A stretch of DNA of 43,044 nucleotides from Bacteroidota bacterium (lineage in GTDB: Bacteria; Bacteroidota; Rhodothermia; Rhodothermales; UBA10348), in contig JAJCYP010000059.1 of the NCBI GenBank assembly GCA_029262855.1, positions 1-43,044 of the forward strand, written 5' to 3'. Made by a program: the position numbers and the translations under genes. The notes under the pieces were generated by a model. It was not told the DNA's origin, searched no databases, and saw only the letters and a program-made list of their open reading frames with translations. This document shows positions 1-7,629 of this stretch, one piece after another (within the stretch, counting starts at the first letter, position 1; every line of letters begins with the position of its first letter).

Positions 1-27
1 GGTCTGCTCGGGCTGTAGGCGCGGCAG

Positions 28-1668
28 CTAGCGCCGCGTCACCTCCCAGGAGGCCAGAAGGCGCGTATCCGGGTCGACAACGACTTCCGAGACCTCAGCA
101 TCGTACTCCTTCCTCACGGACGCCGCCTCGCTCCCGCCCACCGGTATCGTCACGCGCTCGGTTGAGCCGTCCACGAATCGAATCTCAAGGTCCACCTCGA
201 TGTCGAACGCGTAGGTCTCCTGGGTCTGTCGGACGGAGACTCCAAGCCCTCCGTCCCGCTGACTCCAGGTCAAAGCCAGATGTGGAATCCCCCCCTGGAA
301 CAGCCACTGATCGAAGTGCTGATCCAGATCGAGTCCCGAGGCCTCCTCCATACTCTGCTTGAAGTCCGCCGTCTGGGCGTTTCCGTTGAAATGCTCGGCG
401 TAGTAGGCGCGGACGCCCTTGGTGTAGGTATCGATCCCAAGCCTCTCGCGAAGCATGTGCAGGGTCCAGGCACCCTTCTGGTACATCATGGCCCCGGAGA
501 CGTCGTTCAGGTTTTCGATGTAGGGGCGAACCAGTTGGAAGTCGTAGTTGTCATCGTTTCCGTAGAACGCGATGACCCGGTCCCGCGAATCCTTCAGTCC
601 CGCGATGAAGTCATCCTGTCCATAGGCGTACTGCCGGAACAGCAGGGTGTAGTAGGTGGCGAAGCCCTCGCTGAGCCAGACATCATTCCAGTGGTGTTCG
701 GTCACGGCGTTTCCGAACCATTGATGAGCGATCTCATGGATGATCACATGTTGCCAGCGACGGCTCCGGGTCCCGGTGACAGACGCCTCCGAATACGCCG
801 GGGTGGATGCCGCCTCCATGCCGCCTCCGGTGGCTGGCGAGACCACGTTGGCCAGGCGCTCATAGGCGTAGGGACCGATCAGATCCGAGTAGAACGCCAG
901 AACCTGCTTTGAGGGAATGGCGAAGTCGTGGAAGCCCTGCTCCCTGTCCTGCCGGTACACCCAGGTCTCGATGGCCTTGCCGTCAAACGTGTCCACCTGC
1001 TCCATCGCGAATTCCGCCACGCCCAGGAAGTAGAGCCAGGTGGCGACAGGCACAGAGTTCTTCCAGTGGGTCCGACGCATGTTGTCGCCCAGATCGGTCT
1101 CTTCGACCAGGACGCCGTTGGAAACCACCTGGTAGTGGGAGGGGGCGGTCACCACGAATTCGTTGGCCGATTTGTCATACGGATGGTCCACGGTGGGCAC
1201 CCAGTTGCGCACGCGAGATGACCAGTTGTCGGAGAAGAAGGTTCGGTCCCCGTACTTGTTGTCTCCGATTCGAAGGCCGGCGGCCGGGGTGCCCGAGTAC
1301 TCTACCGTCACCTGAATGCGTTCGCCCGCCGCAACAAGCCGGCCCAGATCGATGAGTACCGCGTCGTTGTCGTGCTGCCAGCTGAGTCGGGCGCCACCCA
1401 TCAACACCAACTTGACGGTCATGCCCTTTTCTTCCAGGGCTTCCGAGCGCTCAATGAGGTCAAGGCGGAGCGTTCGGCCTGCTTCCAGGAATCGGGCATC
1501 CACGGTGGTCCGGCCCTCGATGGAATCCAACTCATCCGACAGCGTGAGTTCGAAGACGTAGTTCTGGACGTCGATCCCGGGGTTCTTGGGATAGCTGTCT
1601 GAGTAGGTGTGCTGCGCCTGGGCGGTGGGGACGAGCAGGAGGGCGAGAAGGAGCAGGAGAGAGCGCAT
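28..1668 (-). CDS. M1 family zinc metallopeptidase (aminopeptidase N-like)
   Basis: Secreted or periplasmic aminopeptidase of the M1 (gluzincin) family, 546 residues from the chosen start. The ATG at 1668 begins a classic signal peptide (MRSLLLLLALLLVPTAQAQ); a longer frame upstream would place a non-signal-like 19-residue leader before it. The zinc site is explicit: HEIAH at about residues 311-315, followed by the third ligand in WLSEGFATY about 18 residues later. The substrate N-terminus-binding motif is GGGMEA (family consensus GxMEN). The N-terminal part is the beta-sandwich typical of M1 enzymes. It is shorter than the roughly 870-residue E. coli PepN and lacks the large C-terminal helical domain, as in many Bacteroidota M1 enzymes. 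A terminator just upstream separates it from the respiratory operon, so it is probably transcribed alone. Family assignment is secure; the substrate is not known. Confidence 0.93.
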   Translation of the reverse strand: MRSLLLLLALLLVPTAQAQHTYSDSYPKNPGIDVQNYVFELTLSDELDSIEGRTTVDARFLEAGRTLRLDLIERSEALEEKGMTVKLVLMGGARLSWQHDNDAVLIDLGRLVAAGERIQVTVEYSGTPAAGLRIGDNKYGDRTFFSDNWSSRVRNWVPTVDHPYDKSANEFVVTAPSHYQVVSNGVLVEETDLGDNMRRTHWKNSVPVATWLYFLGVAEFAMEQVDTFDGKAIETWVYRQDREQGFHDFAIPSKQVLAFYSDLIGPYAYERLANVVSPATGGGMEAASTPAYSEASVTGTRSRRWQHVIIHEIAHQWFGNAVTEHHWNDVWLSEGFATYYTLLFRQYAYGQDDFIAGLKDSRDRVIAFYGNDDNYDFQLVRPYIENLNDVSGAMMYQKGAWTLHMLRERLGIDTYTKGVRAYYAEHFNGNAQTADFKQSMEEASGLDLDQHFDQWLFQGGIPHLALTWSQRDGGLGVSVRQTQETYAFDIEVDLEIRFVDGSTERVTIPVGGSEAASVRKEYDAEVSEVVVDPDTRLLASWEVTRR

Positions 1669-1706
1669 GGTCGGTAGTTTGGGTGAGCCGGGATAAATCT
1701 CGGACC

Positions 1707-1741
1707 AAAGAAAAAAGGTCGGCAACCCTGAGGCTACCGAC
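1707..1741 (-). terminator. Rho-independent terminator of the respiratory operon
   Basis: Read on the minus strand, GTCGGTAGCC and GGTTGCCGAC form a 10-bp stem (two G-U pairs) closed by a TCAG loop and followed directly by CTTTTTTC. It lies 72 bases after the stop codon at 1813 and before the start of the M1 peptidase gene at 1668, so it should end the operon running from about 8.4 kb. It is the only hairpin with a proper U-tract that I found in the window. Confidence 0.85.
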
Positions 1742-1812
1742 TCTTCTAGAATAAGCAGGAGAACCTACCAGAACCTGTGGCCGACCGTCTCGGCGAGAAA
1801 GGTCGGGGCCGT

Positions 1813-2250
1813 TCACCCCTGCACTTCATCCGCCAGCACACACAGCATCTGGTAGTAGTCGTCCACGCTCATTCCCAGCGCGGCCGCCCCGAACGCCTCG
1901 GCGTCCTCCTCTGCCACGAAGGCTCCGTAGTTGACCACGACCAGCTGGTACAGAACGACCGCCGGTACCAGGTTGGGCCGGTCCTCGAGTCCCGGATGAA
2001 CGAAGATCGTGAAGCCGTCCTCGGGGCTGTCGCCGCTGGGGCGGGGCCAGGCGACTTCACCGGACTGAAGCGGGGCGGCGTCGAAAACGATTTGGCACGG
2101 GTAGCGGACAAATGCACGGTCTTCGAGAAGCTCAAGCAACCGGTCCCAGCCGAGGAGTGGCCCGTAGGCTGCGCGTACTGCCTGTCCCTTGGCCGCCGCG
2201 TGCTCCCGCATTGACTCTCGCGCGTCCTGCTCGGTCAGTTGACGGGCCAT
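1813..2250 (-). CDS. Small protein of unknown function, last gene of electron-conduit operon
   Basis: A 145-residue protein with no signal peptide and no membrane segment, probably cytoplasmic. I do not recognise a family. It is acidic and mostly helical in appearance, starts MARQLTEQDARE, and contains two cysteines (in RYPCQIVF and YQMLCVLAD) but no CXXC or heme motif. Its ATG overlaps the stop of the NrfD-type gene by one base (TGATG), so it is probably translationally coupled to it. The terminator follows 72 bases after its stop, which makes it a true operon member. From context it may be an assembly or accessory factor for the membrane complex, comparable in position to system-specific chaperones of other NrfD-type complexes, but nothing in the sequence proves that. 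Confidence 0.8.
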   Translation of the reverse strand: MARQLTEQDARESMREHAAAKGQAVRAAYGPLLGWDRLLELLEDRAFVRYPCQIVFDAAPLQSGEVAWPRPSGDSPEDGFTIFVHPGLEDRPNLVPAVVLYQLVVVNYGAFVAEEDAEAFGAAALGMSVDDYYQMLCVLADEVQG

Positions 2251-3497
2251 CAGGCCTGGGCGAGAGCGGTGCCTTCGACAGGCAGGGCAGGGTAGATCTT
2301 GTCCGAGAGGCGCCCTTGAATAACCGCAAGCGCAACGCGGACCAGCATGGAATACAGCATAACGCCGAAAGCCCAGATCCCGACGCCCACCAGGATTTCG
2401 TTGATACTGGGGGTGTACACCAGCATCTCTCCGAGAGGCGTAGGCAGGAATCCGGGCACGACCAGTCCGAGTCCTTTCTCAACCCACAGCCCGGTAATCG
2501 ACAGCGCACAAGCTATGGTGAGCCAGGTCAAGTTCTTCGAAATGGGAAGGACGAAGATGATCAGCGCCACGAAGTCAAAGAGGAGCGCAGTCCAGATCCG
2601 CGGGACGAGCTCCGAGAAGCCTTCGAGCCCGAAGTACAGATAGGTGGCAGAGTTGGAGTGCAGGCTCGACGAGTAGAATTCGGCGAACAGCTCGTTCATC
2701 AGAAGGAACAGGTTGACGACGATGGCAACCTGGATGATGCTGCGGAGCATCAGGAGGGCATCGTCGCCGAATACGAGGTTGGCCACCCTGCGAATCACGA
2801 GGAGGGTGATGACGATGAGTGCAGGTCCCGCTGTGAACGCCGAGGCGATGAACCGGGGACCGAGAATAGCCGTATTCCAGAAGGGTCGTCCGGCCAGTCC
2901 CATGTAGAGGAACGCGGTGACCGTGTGGATAGAGATCGCCCACACAATGGACACCATCACGACCGGGATGTAAAAGGCTGGACGCGGCCTGCGTCCGCGG
3001 TAGCGCGCGTACACGATATACGCACCCAAGTACAGGTTGATGACCAGGTATCCCAACAGGACGATGACGTCCCAGGCCAGAATGGAGGTCGGGAAGTTGA
3101 CCCGGCCCCAGAACGGGATCATGTGCCAGAACCGGTCGGGTCGCCCGAGATCCACAAGTACGAACGCGATACACATCAGCAGGGCCGCCACGGCCATCGC
3201 CTCCCCGAAGACGACCAGGTCTCGCAGTGCCTTGTTCCTGTAGACGTAGACCGGAATCACCACCAGGACCGCGGCCGCCGCGATTCCCACCAGGTAAGTG
3301 AAGTTGGCGATATAAAAGCCCCAGGAGATCTGGTCGCTCAGGCCGGTCGTTTCCAGACCGTGGACCAGTTGCCGCGCATAGGCATTCAGACCGACCAGGG
3401 TGATGGCAGCCAAGAGCGCCAGCCATGCCTTGTAGCGGACGCTGCCCGAAAAGGCCGTCGCCGTGCACCTGCCAAGAAACGTGAGGAAGTGCCGCAT
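2250..3497 (-). CDS. NrfD/PsrC-family quinol-interacting membrane subunit (DsrP-like)
   Basis: Integral membrane protein of 415 residues with about nine to ten hydrophobic segments across its whole length, matching NrfD/PsrC/DsrP-type proteins that exchange electrons between the quinone pool and a periplasmic ferredoxin. Family-like features include the early ISWGFYIANFTYLVGI stretch, the loop LVDLGRPDRFWHM, which resembles the LGRP motif in this family, and SIHTVTAFLYMG. The ATG at 3497 overlaps the ferredoxin stop (TGATG); an in-frame GTG one codon earlier is also possible. The gene directly upstream encodes the matching four-cluster ferredoxin, the standard pairing for this family. In the conduit model it oxidises menaquinol and passes electrons to the ferredoxin and cytochromes. 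Family call is strong; the direction of electron flow is inferred. Confidence 0.9.
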   Translation of the reverse strand: MRHFLTFLGRCTATAFSGSVRYKAWLALLAAITLVGLNAYARQLVHGLETTGLSDQISWGFYIANFTYLVGIAAAAVLVVIPVYVYRNKALRDLVVFGEAMAVAALLMCIAFVLVDLGRPDRFWHMIPFWGRVNFPTSILAWDVIVLLGYLVINLYLGAYIVYARYRGRRPRPAFYIPVVMVSIVWAISIHTVTAFLYMGLAGRPFWNTAILGPRFIASAFTAGPALIVITLLVIRRVANLVFGDDALLMLRSIIQVAIVVNLFLLMNELFAEFYSSSLHSNSATYLYFGLEGFSELVPRIWTALLFDFVALIIFVLPISKNLTWLTIACALSITGLWVEKGLGLVVPGFLPTPLGEMLVYTPSINEILVGVGIWAFGVMLYSMLVRVALAVIQGRLSDKIYPALPVEGTALAQA

Positions 3498-4396
3498 CAC
3501 ACGTCGAAGTAGTAGAAAAAACGGGGACGGGTGCCGTGCTCTTCCTTAAGCACGAAGACCCGCTTGTCACGAAGGATCTGCGAAACCTCGCTGTTCGGGT
3601 CGAGGATGTTTCCGAACTTTCGGGCACCCGTAGGACACGCCTCAAGGCAGGCCGGATACCGGCCGGCGCGGGTCCGCTGAATGCAGGAGTGGCATTTCTC
3701 GACCACACCCCGAGGCCGGGGTCGGTTGCCGAGATAGGCCATGTCGGGATTGATATCCTCGGCGGACAGGCTCGGCTTGGAGAAGTTGAACCGGCGGGCC
3801 CAATATGGGCAAGCCGCCTCACAGTACCGGCAGCCGATGCACCAGTCGTAGTCGATCACCGTGATGCCGTCTGCGTCCTGCCAGGTGGCCTCCACCGGGC
3901 ACACTTTTACGCATGGCGGCTGCCGACACTGCTGGCACTGAACCGGCATGTAGTAGAAGCCCTCCCGAGGCACGGTTTCCGGATCGTAGTCGTGACTCGA
4001 CTGCTCAACGTCGAACGTCCCGTTGGGCATCTCCAGGACGCGGATATACTGTATTTCCGGATTACGGGACTGGTTGTTTTCGGCCACACACGCGTGGACA
4101 CATTTCCGGCAGCCGATGCAGCGGGTCAGGTTGAGCGCGGTCACGAACTCCACGCCGGCCATCGGTTTCAGGTCCCGCACGTGCGGCCTGACGCCGTACT
4201 CGTGCTCGACCTCCTGTGTAATCTTCGCGAGCATCACCTCCATCTCCTCGGGCTCAATTTCCTTGTAGTGCTTGCGCAGAAAATCGTCGAGTGAGATGTC
4301 GTCGTCGTAGTCCCTCAGCGGCGCCAGCGACGCTGCGATGGCCGCCATCCCCGTGGCAGCGTAGGCCGACTTTCGGAGGAAGCTCCGCCGGTTCAT
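3497..4396 (-). CDS. TAT-exported ferredoxin with four [4Fe-4S] sites (NrfC/DsrO-like)
   Basis: A 299-residue iron-sulfur protein. The ATG at 4396 gives MNRRSFLRKSAYAATG, a good twin-arginine signal (RRSFLRK) before a hydrophobic run; the longer open frame upstream is not convincing. Cysteine clusters in order are CIGCRKCVHAC, CQQCRQPPCVKVCP, CIGCRYCEAACP and CHSCIQ...CLEACP, the arrangement of electron-transfer subunits such as NrfC, DsrO, PsrB and HybA. It therefore acts outside the cytoplasmic membrane, docked on the adjacent NrfD-type protein. It begins 22 bases after the tetraheme cytochrome gene and its stop overlaps the next start. No molybdopterin catalytic subunit accompanies it, so its electrons probably go to (or come from) the cytochromes encoded upstream. 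Confidence 0.92.
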   Translation of the reverse strand: MNRRSFLRKSAYAATGMAAIAASLAPLRDYDDDISLDDFLRKHYKEIEPEEMEVMLAKITQEVEHEYGVRPHVRDLKPMAGVEFVTALNLTRCIGCRKCVHACVAENNQSRNPEIQYIRVLEMPNGTFDVEQSSHDYDPETVPREGFYYMPVQCQQCRQPPCVKVCPVEATWQDADGITVIDYDWCIGCRYCEAACPYWARRFNFSKPSLSAEDINPDMAYLGNRPRPRGVVEKCHSCIQRTRAGRYPACLEACPTGARKFGNILDPNSEVSQILRDKRVFVLKEEHGTRPRFFYYFDV

Positions 4397-4418
4397 GGTG
4401 CCGGAACTGGACCGGGAC

Positions 4419-5060
4419 TCAGGCATCTTCGTGCACCTCCGTGGAATCCCCTGCCTCGCCACGCTGTGGGCGGAACGGCTGCGGGGCGCGCCACGGCTTG
4501 AGCGACGGAAAGGCGGGCGAATGCGCGTTGTGGCAGGCCGTGCAGTCTTCCTTTCGTTGTGGGCCGAGGTCGGCGTTCCAGTAGCCGGAAACCCGACCGT
4601 GCAATCCGCTCTCCCAGTCCCGGTAGGTGGTTCCGTGGCACCCACCGCAGAGCACATTACCCTCGGTGATCGGAATCAGGGTGCCGTCCACCTTGCGGAG
4701 CATCTCCAGATTACTCTGCTCGTGGCATTGGAAGCAGTTCTCGTTTCGGTGGCTCGCTCCGTGTCTGAGTTCGAAATCGAAAGAGTGCTCCTCCATGAGG
4801 ATCCGCCCGTCTGCGTCCAATTGCAGTTCGGGCGGGTCGTCCGCTTCGTGACAGGAGTAGCACGCCAGCATTGACGTGTCTCCATCCAGTCGGACGAGTT
4901 CGGCTGCGGACGTGCGGACGGTCGAGATACCGGCGGCGGACGAATCTGCCGGAGCAACCTCGCTTATCTCATAGGGAAACGCCCACCAATCCATTGCCAG
5001 CGTTACCGCCAGGACCAGAAAACCCACCACGAAGATTACGCCTGCGCGACCGGAGTTCAC
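4419..5060 (-). CDS. Membrane-anchored tetraheme cytochrome c
   Basis: A 213-residue protein with one N-terminal membrane anchor (about residues 7-23) and four CXXCH heme sites: CYSCH (from residue 67), CFQCH, CGGCH and CTACH. Extra His residues (for example HSFDFELRH, HRNENC, SGLHG, HNAH) could supply bis-His ligation. It starts with GTG at 5060; no convincing upstream ATG exists. The layout resembles NrfB/NapC-type or cytochrome c3-type small shuttles, but I cannot place it in one subfamily. It sits between the monoheme cytochrome and ferredoxin genes of a tight operon (22-23-base gaps), consistent with a periplasmic relay between the ferredoxin/NrfD module and the outer-membrane cytochrome. 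The charged C-terminal tail after the last heme has no obvious function. Confidence 0.9.
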   Translation of the reverse strand: MNSGRAGVIFVVGFLVLAVTLAMDWWAFPYEISEVAPADSSAAGISTVRTSAAELVRLDGDTSMLACYSCHEADDPPELQLDADGRILMEEHSFDFELRHGASHRNENCFQCHEQSNLEMLRKVDGTLIPITEGNVLCGGCHGTTYRDWESGLHGRVSGYWNADLGPQRKEDCTACHNAHSPAFPSLKPWRAPQPFRPQRGEAGDSTEVHEDA

Positions 5061-5083
5061 GGTAGTTCAGATGGAGAGGGTGA

Positions 5084-5494
5084 TCACGATCCGGTCTCCG
5101 CGAAGGACCGGACGTGGGAAATCAGTCCGTCGATCTGGGCGGCGGTGAGCTTCTCTGCAAACGGCTTCTTGTTCTTGAGCTGCTTTCCGTCCTTCTTGGA
5201 CGTGCGGATTACTTCGGCGGCCTCCTCGTCCGTCCACCCGGCCTGGTACTCCGCATCAGTGAAGTCCTTTGTCCCTGCGCGCTTTCCGGCGCGCGTCTGG
5301 CCCTTTCCGTCGACCCCGTGGCAGGAGGAACATTCCCGCTTGAATAGTCCGACTATCGCCGTGTCGGGAGGCGCGAGTCCGAGCTCAGCTCGGGATTCGG
5401 TCGGAACCACGGGGTCGGCGGGAAGCAGGAGGAACAGAAGGAACACAAGGAGCGGGAGAGCTCCTGCCAGCAGGATCGGACGGATGGTGCGCAT
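5084..5494 (-). CDS. Monoheme class I-type cytochrome c lacking the usual Met ligand
   Basis: A 136-residue protein with an N-terminal hydrophobic anchor or signal (residues 4-24) and one heme site, CSSCH at 55-59, followed by GVDGKGQT as in class I cytochromes. The ATG at 5494 is chosen because it starts the hydrophobic signal; an in-frame codon 57 bases earlier lacks one. The C-terminal motif where this family normally reads KMPPF..KLS reads NKKPFAEKLTAAQ here, and there is no Met anywhere after the heme motif. The sixth ligand must therefore be Lys, another residue or absent. It lies 22 bases after the beta-barrel gene stop and 23 before the tetraheme gene, so it belongs to the conduit operon as a periplasmic carrier. 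Confidence 0.88.
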   Translation of the reverse strand: MRTIRPILLAGALPLLVFLLFLLLPADPVVPTESRAELGLAPPDTAIVGLFKRECSSCHGVDGKGQTRAGKRAGTKDFTDAEYQAGWTDEEAAEVIRTSKKDGKQLKNKKPFAEKLTAAQIDGLISHVRSFAETGS

Positions 5495-5516
5495 GGATGG
5501 AATGTCTTGGATATGA

Positions 5517-7616
5517 TTAGAAGCGGTATCCCAAGCTGAGGAATACGGCATTCAGGTCATAGTCCTGAGTCCCGCCAAACGTTCCGTCCCGGTTCAGGAA
5601 GTGATAGAATCGTACCGAAGTCGTCATGCCTGGTCGGACCTCGTAGGAGCCTCCGAGGGTGACGCCCTGTTCTTCAGCACTGATCGCGTACGGGTGCCCA
5701 ACATCCGAGTTGTCGATGAAGTTGTCGGCTTCGAAGTAGAAGAGCCTGGCCTCCACACTGGCCTTCTCGCTCACCGCCGCGCCCGCCGAGACACTGGCGT
5801 TCAGGTAGTCACTCCTTGCCTCCAGAACAATGTCTGCGGCATCGCCCGTCAGTTCATTGATGGGGGTCACGAACCGGTTGCGCGATGAGGAAACCTGTGC
5901 CCGGATGAATGACTGGGCGTTGGGCTTGAACGCCACGGTTCCAGTCAGAGCCCGGCTCGTGATTTCCGCGCTCTCGAACGTGTCCAGTCCATCGGCGGTA
6001 CCTTCATTTATGGTTCGGCGCACGTCGAGCCGCGCGCTCAGCGTAACCCGAGCATCCGGTCGGAGCCGAATCTGGATGTTCGCATCGTCGGTGGTGTAAT
6101 CCTGACTCTGCAGGAAGCCCGGATAGGTGAGTGGTCCATCGGCGTTCTCGAAGTGGTCATATGTGACCGAGCGCAGCTTGCGGTACGCCTGACCGTTGAC
6201 CCGCACCATGGTGGAGGGATGCCAGTTGAAGCCGCCCAGAACCCGATAGGATGATCGCGTGTCATCCGTCTCGCGGCTGAATTCAACGGAGGAGGTTTCG
6301 GTCTCAACCTCCTGCTCGAAGATGCTGCCGCTGCGGTCGATGTACTCGCCGCGGGTGTAGAGCGTCAGGTTATCGATACCTGTAAACCGGACCTCAAGGC
6401 TTCCGGTCACGTCCGTCAGGTCACGGTTTCCGCTGTTCCTGAGCGGTGTCAGCGTCACAGAGCCGTCCGACTGCACGTTGGTGTCTGTCACCTTGACTTC
6501 CCCGTCGCGGTTCATGGTCTCGTACCGTATGGCCGGCACCACGGTGAAATCGCCCTTGCGCATGCGAAGCTCCGCTCCTACACTCGTCATGGTTCGGTCG
6601 GCCACGCCGTCAATGTCCAAGAATCCATGGTCCCGCCGCTGGCCGTTCGGGAACCCGGCGTCGAACGCCGCCCCGAAGGTCGCCCCGTAGATGCGGTTGC
6701 CGCCGTACTCGTTTTCCGCGGTCTGGTGGATGAACCGCGTGGCCAAGGAGAGTCCCTCCCCGAGTTGGGTAACCGTCCCGGCATGGACACTCAGTGCGTC
6801 CGACTTGATGGTCTCCCGGTCGGTCAGGAACCGTTCGCTTGACTCGCCGGGTCGACGCCAGATGTTGAGCGAGTTGTCGGCCTCGCCCGACTCAAGGCTG
6901 GCCCCGATCGAGACGTCCGTCTTTCCGAACGTGTGTTCCACATCGGCAGTGAGGGTATTTCGAGAATCGTCGCTCACCCAGAACGAGGGACTGATGTTGC
7001 GCGTGCCAAGATCGTCCAAATCCCGGCTGTCCCCCCAGGACAGGGACGGCTTGGTGCCGTCCCTGAACATCCGCGCGAAGCGGACGGTCAGTTTCGGCAG
7101 ATCCGGCTTGCGTAGGCCGGCCTCGATAAACGTGGTGCCGCGATCGATGGCCAGTTCCTGGTCCGCCGGCGTGAACTGGCGGTCCAGGGGCACGAAGTAG
7201 CCACCGGCACCGTCATAGCGGACCTTGAAATTTTCCAGGCCGACGCGCGCATAGCCCACGTCGGGGACATCGAGCGCGACCTTCACCCGGTAGTCGTCAT
7301 TTCCCGGAATGGCCCGTCCATCGACCAGGAGAATGCCTCGTTCGCCAACAAATCGCTCCAGGTGCAGTTCTTCGATGCCGCCCCAGAGCGCATCCGGGAC
7401 ACGGTGCCGCTGCATGTATTGGGCCGCCGAACCATCCACCGATGGAACGCCGAGCGAGAACTGAATGAAGTTACTTGTCTGCCCTGTGGGGGCCGGCTTC
7501 AACCCCTTGGAGAATTGGGCAGGCCCCTGCGCGAGGGTGGGACCAGCCACGATTGCCATCAACAGGGCGAGTGCCAGACTGCGTCGGATAGCAGTCCGAT
7601 TGTCCAGATTGTTCAT
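5517..7616 (-). CDS. Large outer-membrane beta-barrel of porin-cytochrome type
   Basis: A 699-residue protein with a signal peptide ending near residue 29 (GPTLAQ) and then a long series of alternating amphipathic strands with turns rich in D, G, N and R. It ends in LSLGYRF, an aromatic C-terminus typical of outer-membrane barrels. Start at 7616 is supported by GGAGGT four bases upstream. Length and position next to a multiheme lipoprotein match the MtrB/PioB/DmsF-type sheath of porin-cytochrome conduits. I see no cysteines, so the N-terminal CXXC described for Shewanella MtrB is absent and the exact family is uncertain. Its start lies 13 bases after the multiheme gene stop, arguing for co-translation. 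A plain porin is the main alternative, but the context of six redox genes makes an electron-conduit sheath more likely. Confidence 0.82.
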   Translation of the reverse strand: MNNLDNRTAIRRSLALALLMAIVAGPTLAQGPAQFSKGLKPAPTGQTSNFIQFSLGVPSVDGSAAQYMQRHRVPDALWGGIEELHLERFVGERGILLVDGRAIPGNDDYRVKVALDVPDVGYARVGLENFKVRYDGAGGYFVPLDRQFTPADQELAIDRGTTFIEAGLRKPDLPKLTVRFARMFRDGTKPSLSWGDSRDLDDLGTRNISPSFWVSDDSRNTLTADVEHTFGKTDVSIGASLESGEADNSLNIWRRPGESSERFLTDRETIKSDALSVHAGTVTQLGEGLSLATRFIHQTAENEYGGNRIYGATFGAAFDAGFPNGQRRDHGFLDIDGVADRTMTSVGAELRMRKGDFTVVPAIRYETMNRDGEVKVTDTNVQSDGSVTLTPLRNSGNRDLTDVTGSLEVRFTGIDNLTLYTRGEYIDRSGSIFEQEVETETSSVEFSRETDDTRSSYRVLGGFNWHPSTMVRVNGQAYRKLRSVTYDHFENADGPLTYPGFLQSQDYTTDDANIQIRLRPDARVTLSARLDVRRTINEGTADGLDTFESAEITSRALTGTVAFKPNAQSFIRAQVSSSRNRFVTPINELTGDAADIVLEARSDYLNASVSAGAAVSEKASVEARLFYFEADNFIDNSDVGHPYAISAEEQGVTLGGSYEVRPGMTTSVRFYHFLNRDGTFGGTQDYDLNAVFLSLGYRF

Positions 7617-7629
7617 TTCGACCTCCGGG

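Noticed and set aside
280-912. Long plus-strand open frame of about 210 codons opposite the M1 peptidase gene
   Set aside because: It is antisense to a gene with clear catalytic motifs and its translation has no recognisable domain; such mirror frames are common in G+C-rich coding DNA.
2112-3512. 466-codon plus-strand frame opposite the NrfD-type gene
   Set aside because: Extremely rich in D, H, Q and R with no hydrophobic core, as expected for the complement of a membrane protein gene; the minus strand has the real product.
2575-3822. 415-codon minus-strand frame overlapping the NrfD and ferredoxin genes
   Set aside because: Out of frame with both true genes, low-complexity and proline/arginine-rich, no motif; a shadow.
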